Source: Microbacterium sp. Gd 4-13
GTDB taxonomy: Bacteria; Actinomycetota; Actinomycetes; Actinomycetales; Microbacteriaceae
Direction: 5' to 3'
DNA: 64,000 bases
Assembly: GCF_003095395.1 (NCBI RefSeq)
Contig: NZ_QEIJ01000003.1
Span: forward strand, 248,001-312,000
Shown: in pieces, positions 61,386 through 64,000 of the stretch
Numbering within the stretch: position 1 is the first letter of the stretch
How the letters are laid out: each line of letters begins with the position of its first letter
The notes under the pieces: generated by a model
Seen by the model: the letters and a program-made list of their open reading frames with translations, nothing else
Databases searched by the model: none
Told to the model about the DNA's origin: nothing
Position numbers and translations under genes: made by a program

Positions 61386-61626
61386 CGGCAGTCCCGGGGT
61401 CCGTGGCGGCGCACGCCTGATCAGTCCTCGAATGCAACCGCCCGGGGCACGAGGCCTCTCGTGGGTCGTAGGCGTCCGACGGTGCGCCCCATCATGAACC
61501 CATCGTCAGCTGACTTTGACAACGGCGCCGCCCCTCCCTCGTGGGACGGCATCGTCGGGGCACGGGCGACCGCACCGTGTGCGACGCTGGTGGGGCACAC
61601 CGACCGCTCCGCGAGTGAGGAACCCC

Positions 61627-62610
61627 ATGGCGGAATGGGCCGAACGGCACCAGGTCGCGCTCTACATCGCGGCGATCGTCGCCGGGGCGGCGGTCGGACT
61701 CGGCCTCATGTCTTCCGGGCCTCCCCTCGAACCCTCGATCACTCCCCTGCTCGGGCTCCTACTGTTCGCGACCTTCCTCGGGGTTCCCTTCGCCCAGGTC
61801 GTCCACGGTCTGCGCGATGCGCGGATGCTCGCCGCCCTCGTCGCGGTCAACTTCGTCGTCGTGCCGGCTGTCGTGTTCGGCCTCAGCCGATTCGTCGCCG
61901 ATGAACCCGCGCTGCTCGTCGGCGTGCTGCTCGTGCTGCTCACGCCGTGCGTGGATTACGTCATCGTCTTCGTCGGCCTGGCGGGAGGAGCCCGCGACCG
62001 CCTCCTTGCCGCCACTCCCCTGCTCATGGGGTTGCAGATCGTGCTCCTCCCCCTCTACCTCTGGGCGATGACGGATGCTGACGTCCTCGGTGCGTTCGAC
62101 GTGCGGCCGTTCGTCGAGGCGTTCGTCTTCCTGATCGTCGTGCCGCTCGCCGCGGCCGCCCTGGTTCAGGCGCTCGCTCGACGCCGTCTGCCGTTCGCCG
62201 CGATCCTCCGAGCGGCACCGACCGCCATGATCCCCCTCATGATGCTCACTCTCGCCACCGTGGTGGCCTCGCAGGTGTCGGCGGTGAGCGCGTCGGGGGC
62301 CGACCTGTGGCGCGTCGTGCCGATCTTCATCGCGTTCCCCCTCATCGCCGCCCCGCTCGGCGTGCTCGCAGCACGGTTTGCCCGCCTGGATGTGCCGGGT
62401 CGCCGCGCCTCTGCCTTCAGCGCGGCGACCCGCAACTCACTGGTCGTGCTCCCTCTCGCACTCGCCCTCCCCGGGTCATTCGCGCTGACCCCGCTTGTCG
62501 TCGTCACGCAGACGCTGATCGAACTCGTCGCGATGGTCGTGATGGTGGCCGTCGTCCCCCGCGTCGTGCGTGCGAGCGGTCCGACTCAGCCGCGCCCGAG
62601 CCGGTCCTGA
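61627..62610 (+). CDS. ACR3/BASS-type transporter (arsenic resistance-like)
   Basis: 327 residues from the ATG at 61627 (MAEWAERHQV). About ten transmembrane helices in the bile acid/arsenite exporter fold: PLLGLLLFATFLGVPFAQVV, LLVLLTPCVDYVIVFVGLAG (the conserved CxxY-type region of ACR3) and RNSLVVLPLALALP. Annotated relatives are called arsenic resistance proteins. No arsR or arsC is adjacent, so arsenite export is unproven. It converges with the DUF4188 gene (25-bp overlap). Confidence 0.8.
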   Translation: MAEWAERHQVALYIAAIVAGAAVGLGLMSSGPPLEPSITPLLGLLLFATFLGVPFAQVVHGLRDARMLAALVAVNFVVVPAVVFGLSRFVADEPALLVGVLLVLLTPCVDYVIVFVGLAGGARDRLLAATPLLMGLQIVLLPLYLWAMTDADVLGAFDVRPFVEAFVFLIVVPLAAAALVQALARRRLPFAAILRAAPTAMIPLMMLTLATVVASQVSAVSASGADLWRVVPIFIAFPLIAAPLGVLAARFARLDVPGRRASAFSAATRNSLVVLPLALALPGSFALTPLVVVTQTLIELVAMVVMVAVVPRVVRASGPTQPRPSRS

Positions 62611-63056
62611 GCGCGGTCGCGACCACGCCCGATCGGCACCGAAGAGGTGGCCGCAGCGAGCCCGCGCACCGGTGAATCCACGTACACTGACTCGGCCCGC
62701 TCGACGACATACGTCTCGTGCCAGACGCCGACGGCACCGGGCACCTTCCGCGCTCGGCGGTTGAAGTCCGCCCAGGCGGGTCGGTGAGCCGCCTCGCGAT
62801 CGCTCGCGTACCCGTAGAGCTTCTCCACCGACGACCAGTACTGCACGAGCAGCGGGCCACCTCGCCCGAGCGTCATCCGGTATCCCATGAGGCCCGAATC
62901 GGCGTCGCTCGCGAGCTCCGCCAGCATCCGCGGCATAGCCATGAACGCCGGCCACCACGCGTCCACACGCCAGGGACGGTTGAGAGTCATCCCGATGAGG
63001 AAGACGACGAGCTCGCCATCGTGATCGTGGGTTCGTCGACCCTGTTCGACAGTCAT
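62586..63056 (-). CDS. DUF4188 monooxygenase-like protein
   Basis: 156 residues from the ATG at 63056 (MTVEQGRRTH). DUF4188 features: VVFLIGMTLNRPWRVDAWWP, MLAELASDADSGLMGYRMTL, LVQYWSSVEKLYGYASDRE and WHETYVVERAESVYV. The fold is related to dimeric alpha/beta-barrel haem or monooxygenase proteins; function unknown. It is divergent from the MerR gene and probably its target. Confidence 0.85.
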   Translation of the reverse strand: MTVEQGRRTHDHDGELVVFLIGMTLNRPWRVDAWWPAFMAMPRMLAELASDADSGLMGYRMTLGRGGPLLVQYWSSVEKLYGYASDREAAHRPAWADFNRRARKVPGAVGVWHETYVVERAESVYVDSPVRGLAAATSSVPIGRGRDRAQDRLGRG

Positions 63057-63076
63057 GCGCCGGCTCCTTAGAATTA

Positions 63077-63114
63077 GAAAGTACTGGTAGCCATAATTGG
63101 GTATCGCTACTTTC
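63077..63114. promoter_or_regulatory. Interrupted palindrome in the DUF4188/MerR promoter
   Basis: GAAAGTA (63077-63083) and TACTTTC (63108-63114) are outer arms; CCATAATTGG (63091-63100) is a near-palindrome at the centre. It occupies the 75-bp divergent region and is the likely operator of the MerR protein. Confidence 0.6.
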
Positions 63115-63131
63115 CAGTCAAGGAGGTCGTC

Positions 63132-63752
63132 CTGAAAATCTCGCAACTCGCGGCGCTGAGCGGCGTTCCGGTCGGGACGATCAAGTACTACCTGCGCGAG
63201 GGCCTCCTGCACGACGGCACCCTGACGGCAGCGACTCAGGCCTCCTACGACGGGAGCCATGTGGAGCGACTCTCGCTGATCCGCGCGCTCGTCGGCCCGG
63301 CAGGGCTGTCGATCTCGGCGACCCGCAAGGTGTTCGAGACGCTCGACGATCGGGGCACTCCCCTGTTCGAGCTGCTCGGGCAGGTGCATCACACGACAGG
63401 GCCGCCGGTCAGCGACGACCAAGACCTCCGCGCCGCCCAAGCGCTCCTCGACAGGTGGGGCTGGCGATGCGAGACCGACGACCTCCCCACCGTGGGTGCT
63501 CTCGCCCGCGCCCTCGACGGACTCGCCGCGGCGGGGTTCGAGCTGACGCCGGAGCAGCTCGACGACTACGCCGCCCGCGTGCTCGGTATCGCGACGGACG
63601 AAGTCGACCGCATTCCGGTGAATTCACCCGAAGCTGCCGCGCGCTACGTGGCACTTGGCACGGTGCTGGTGGAGCCGCTCATCCTGGCCCTCCGCCGACT
63701 CGGCCACCAGCACGCGTCGCGCGAACGCTTCGGTGGCACCACCCCGTCATGA
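63132..63752 (+). CDS. MerR-family regulator with an apparent CTG start
   Basis: 206 residues. The conserved start KISQLAALSGVPVGTIKYYL, REGLLHDG is the MerR HTH, and its initiator position is CTG at 63132, with AGGAGG five bases before it. No ATG, GTG or TTG lies in frame between the ribosome site and the domain; the next standard start (GTG at 63261) would delete the HTH. The C-terminal part is helical without cysteine ligands, so it probably senses a small molecule. It is divergent from DUF4188. Confidence 0.75.
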   Translation: MKISQLAALSGVPVGTIKYYLREGLLHDGTLTAATQASYDGSHVERLSLIRALVGPAGLSISATRKVFETLDDRGTPLFELLGQVHHTTGPPVSDDQDLRAAQALLDRWGWRCETDDLPTVGALARALDGLAAAGFELTPEQLDDYAARVLGIATDEVDRIPVNSPEAAARYVALGTVLVEPLILALRRLGHQHASRERFGGTTPS

Positions 63753-63800
63753 CAGACCCGGGTCGATTCGCTCAACGCTGCTCGTGAGCCCCCACGTGCG

Positions 63801-64000
63801 TCACCGGAAGTCACGGGACGCATGCGACACCCCGACACGGAGATCTTCGAACCGGTCGGCCAGCAGGTTCGTCACTCCCTCCACCGAACGCTCCAGCACT
63901 CCGCGCACGATCAGAGCGGGCGACTCGCGGGCGACCCTTCGATAGCGGTTCCACACCCCGACCGAGCAGATCACGTTCACGAGGCCGTGTTCGTCTTCGA
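63801..64000 (-). CDS. dnaE2: Error-prone DNA polymerase DnaE2, C-terminal end
   Basis: 66 codons running off the right edge. The sequence EDEHGLVNVICSVGVWNRYR, RVARESPALIVRGVLERSVE, GVTNLLADRFEDLR is the C-terminal OB-fold region of DnaE2/ImuC, the SOS translesion polymerase alpha subunit used with ImuA/ImuB. The stop is at 63801-63803. Confidence 0.88.
   Translation of the reverse strand, partial: EDEHGLVNVICSVGVWNRYRRVARESPALIVRGVLERSVEGVTNLLADRFEDLRVGVSHASRDFR

Noticed and set aside
49306..61500. Prophage or complete integrative element
   Set aside because: No integrase, terminase, capsid or replication gene and no att repeat was seen; only small excisionase-like HTH proteins.

Overview
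The window is high-GC actinobacterial DNA. The class Ib ribonucleotide reductase operon nrdHIEF, Lsr2, the LuxR/GAF regulator beside a DUF485/ActP acetate permease, the FmdB and MscL genes and the REP-like repeats built on TTCGACAGGCTCAGCGACC all fit the family Microbacteriaceae, most likely Microbacterium. This is inference from gene content; there is no rRNA in the window.

Layout. (1) About 1-18,720 is an accessory island. It holds an overlapping three-gene operon of unknown function at the left edge, an intact IS3-family element that has cut an unknown gene, a 2049-residue STAND NTPase with an N-terminal Cap4/DUF4297-like nuclease plus a small partner (an AVAST type 3-like pair), two separate HEPN/nucleotidyltransferase toxin-antitoxin modules, a frameshifted HipB-like gene, a decayed TnpB, a PIN protein, a GNAT, and an HTH gene followed by a truncated gene. 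(2) About 18,860-49,380 is core chromosome: nrdHIEF, an MFS exporter, an acyl-CoA dehydrogenase, an unusual two-component system, a secreted WxL-interacting-like pair, DUF445, AIG2/GGCT and SixA genes, a DUF559 nuclease gene bracketed by two inverted-repeat elements beside a broken MFS gene, YbaK, acetolactate decarboxylase, tRNA-Ala(CGC), GalU, 5-FTHF cyclo-ligase, FmdB, MscL, a degenerate helicase-like protein, an MGMT homologue without the catalytic cysteine, ActP with its regulator, Lsr2 and tRNA-Arg(CCT). (3) About 49,380-61,500, directly downstream of tRNA-Arg, is a second accessory island: a 'restriction system protein'/DUF4041-GIY-YIG pair, a MazG-like/GIY-YIG-DUF2075 helicase pair, an ApeA-like HEPN protein, an XRE-ImmA/IrrE protease with a TGT-like zinc protein, and small HTH proteins. 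(4) From 61,627 core-like genes resume: an ACR3/BASS-type transporter, a DUF4188 protein divergent from a MerR regulator with an apparent CTG start, and the C-terminus of DnaE2.

The genes fall into clear working units. NrdH, NrdI, NrdE and NrdF are the thioredoxin-like reductant, flavodoxin, catalytic and radical-generating subunits of one enzyme, read from a promoter with NrdR-like and DnaA-like boxes. The DUF485 protein and ActP form an acetate uptake pair next to a RamA-like regulator. In the islands most genes sit in tightly overlapping pairs (ATGA, GTGA or TGATG junctions) typical of toxin-antitoxin and anti-phage modules, and many are broken, which marks these segments as turnover sites for defence genes.
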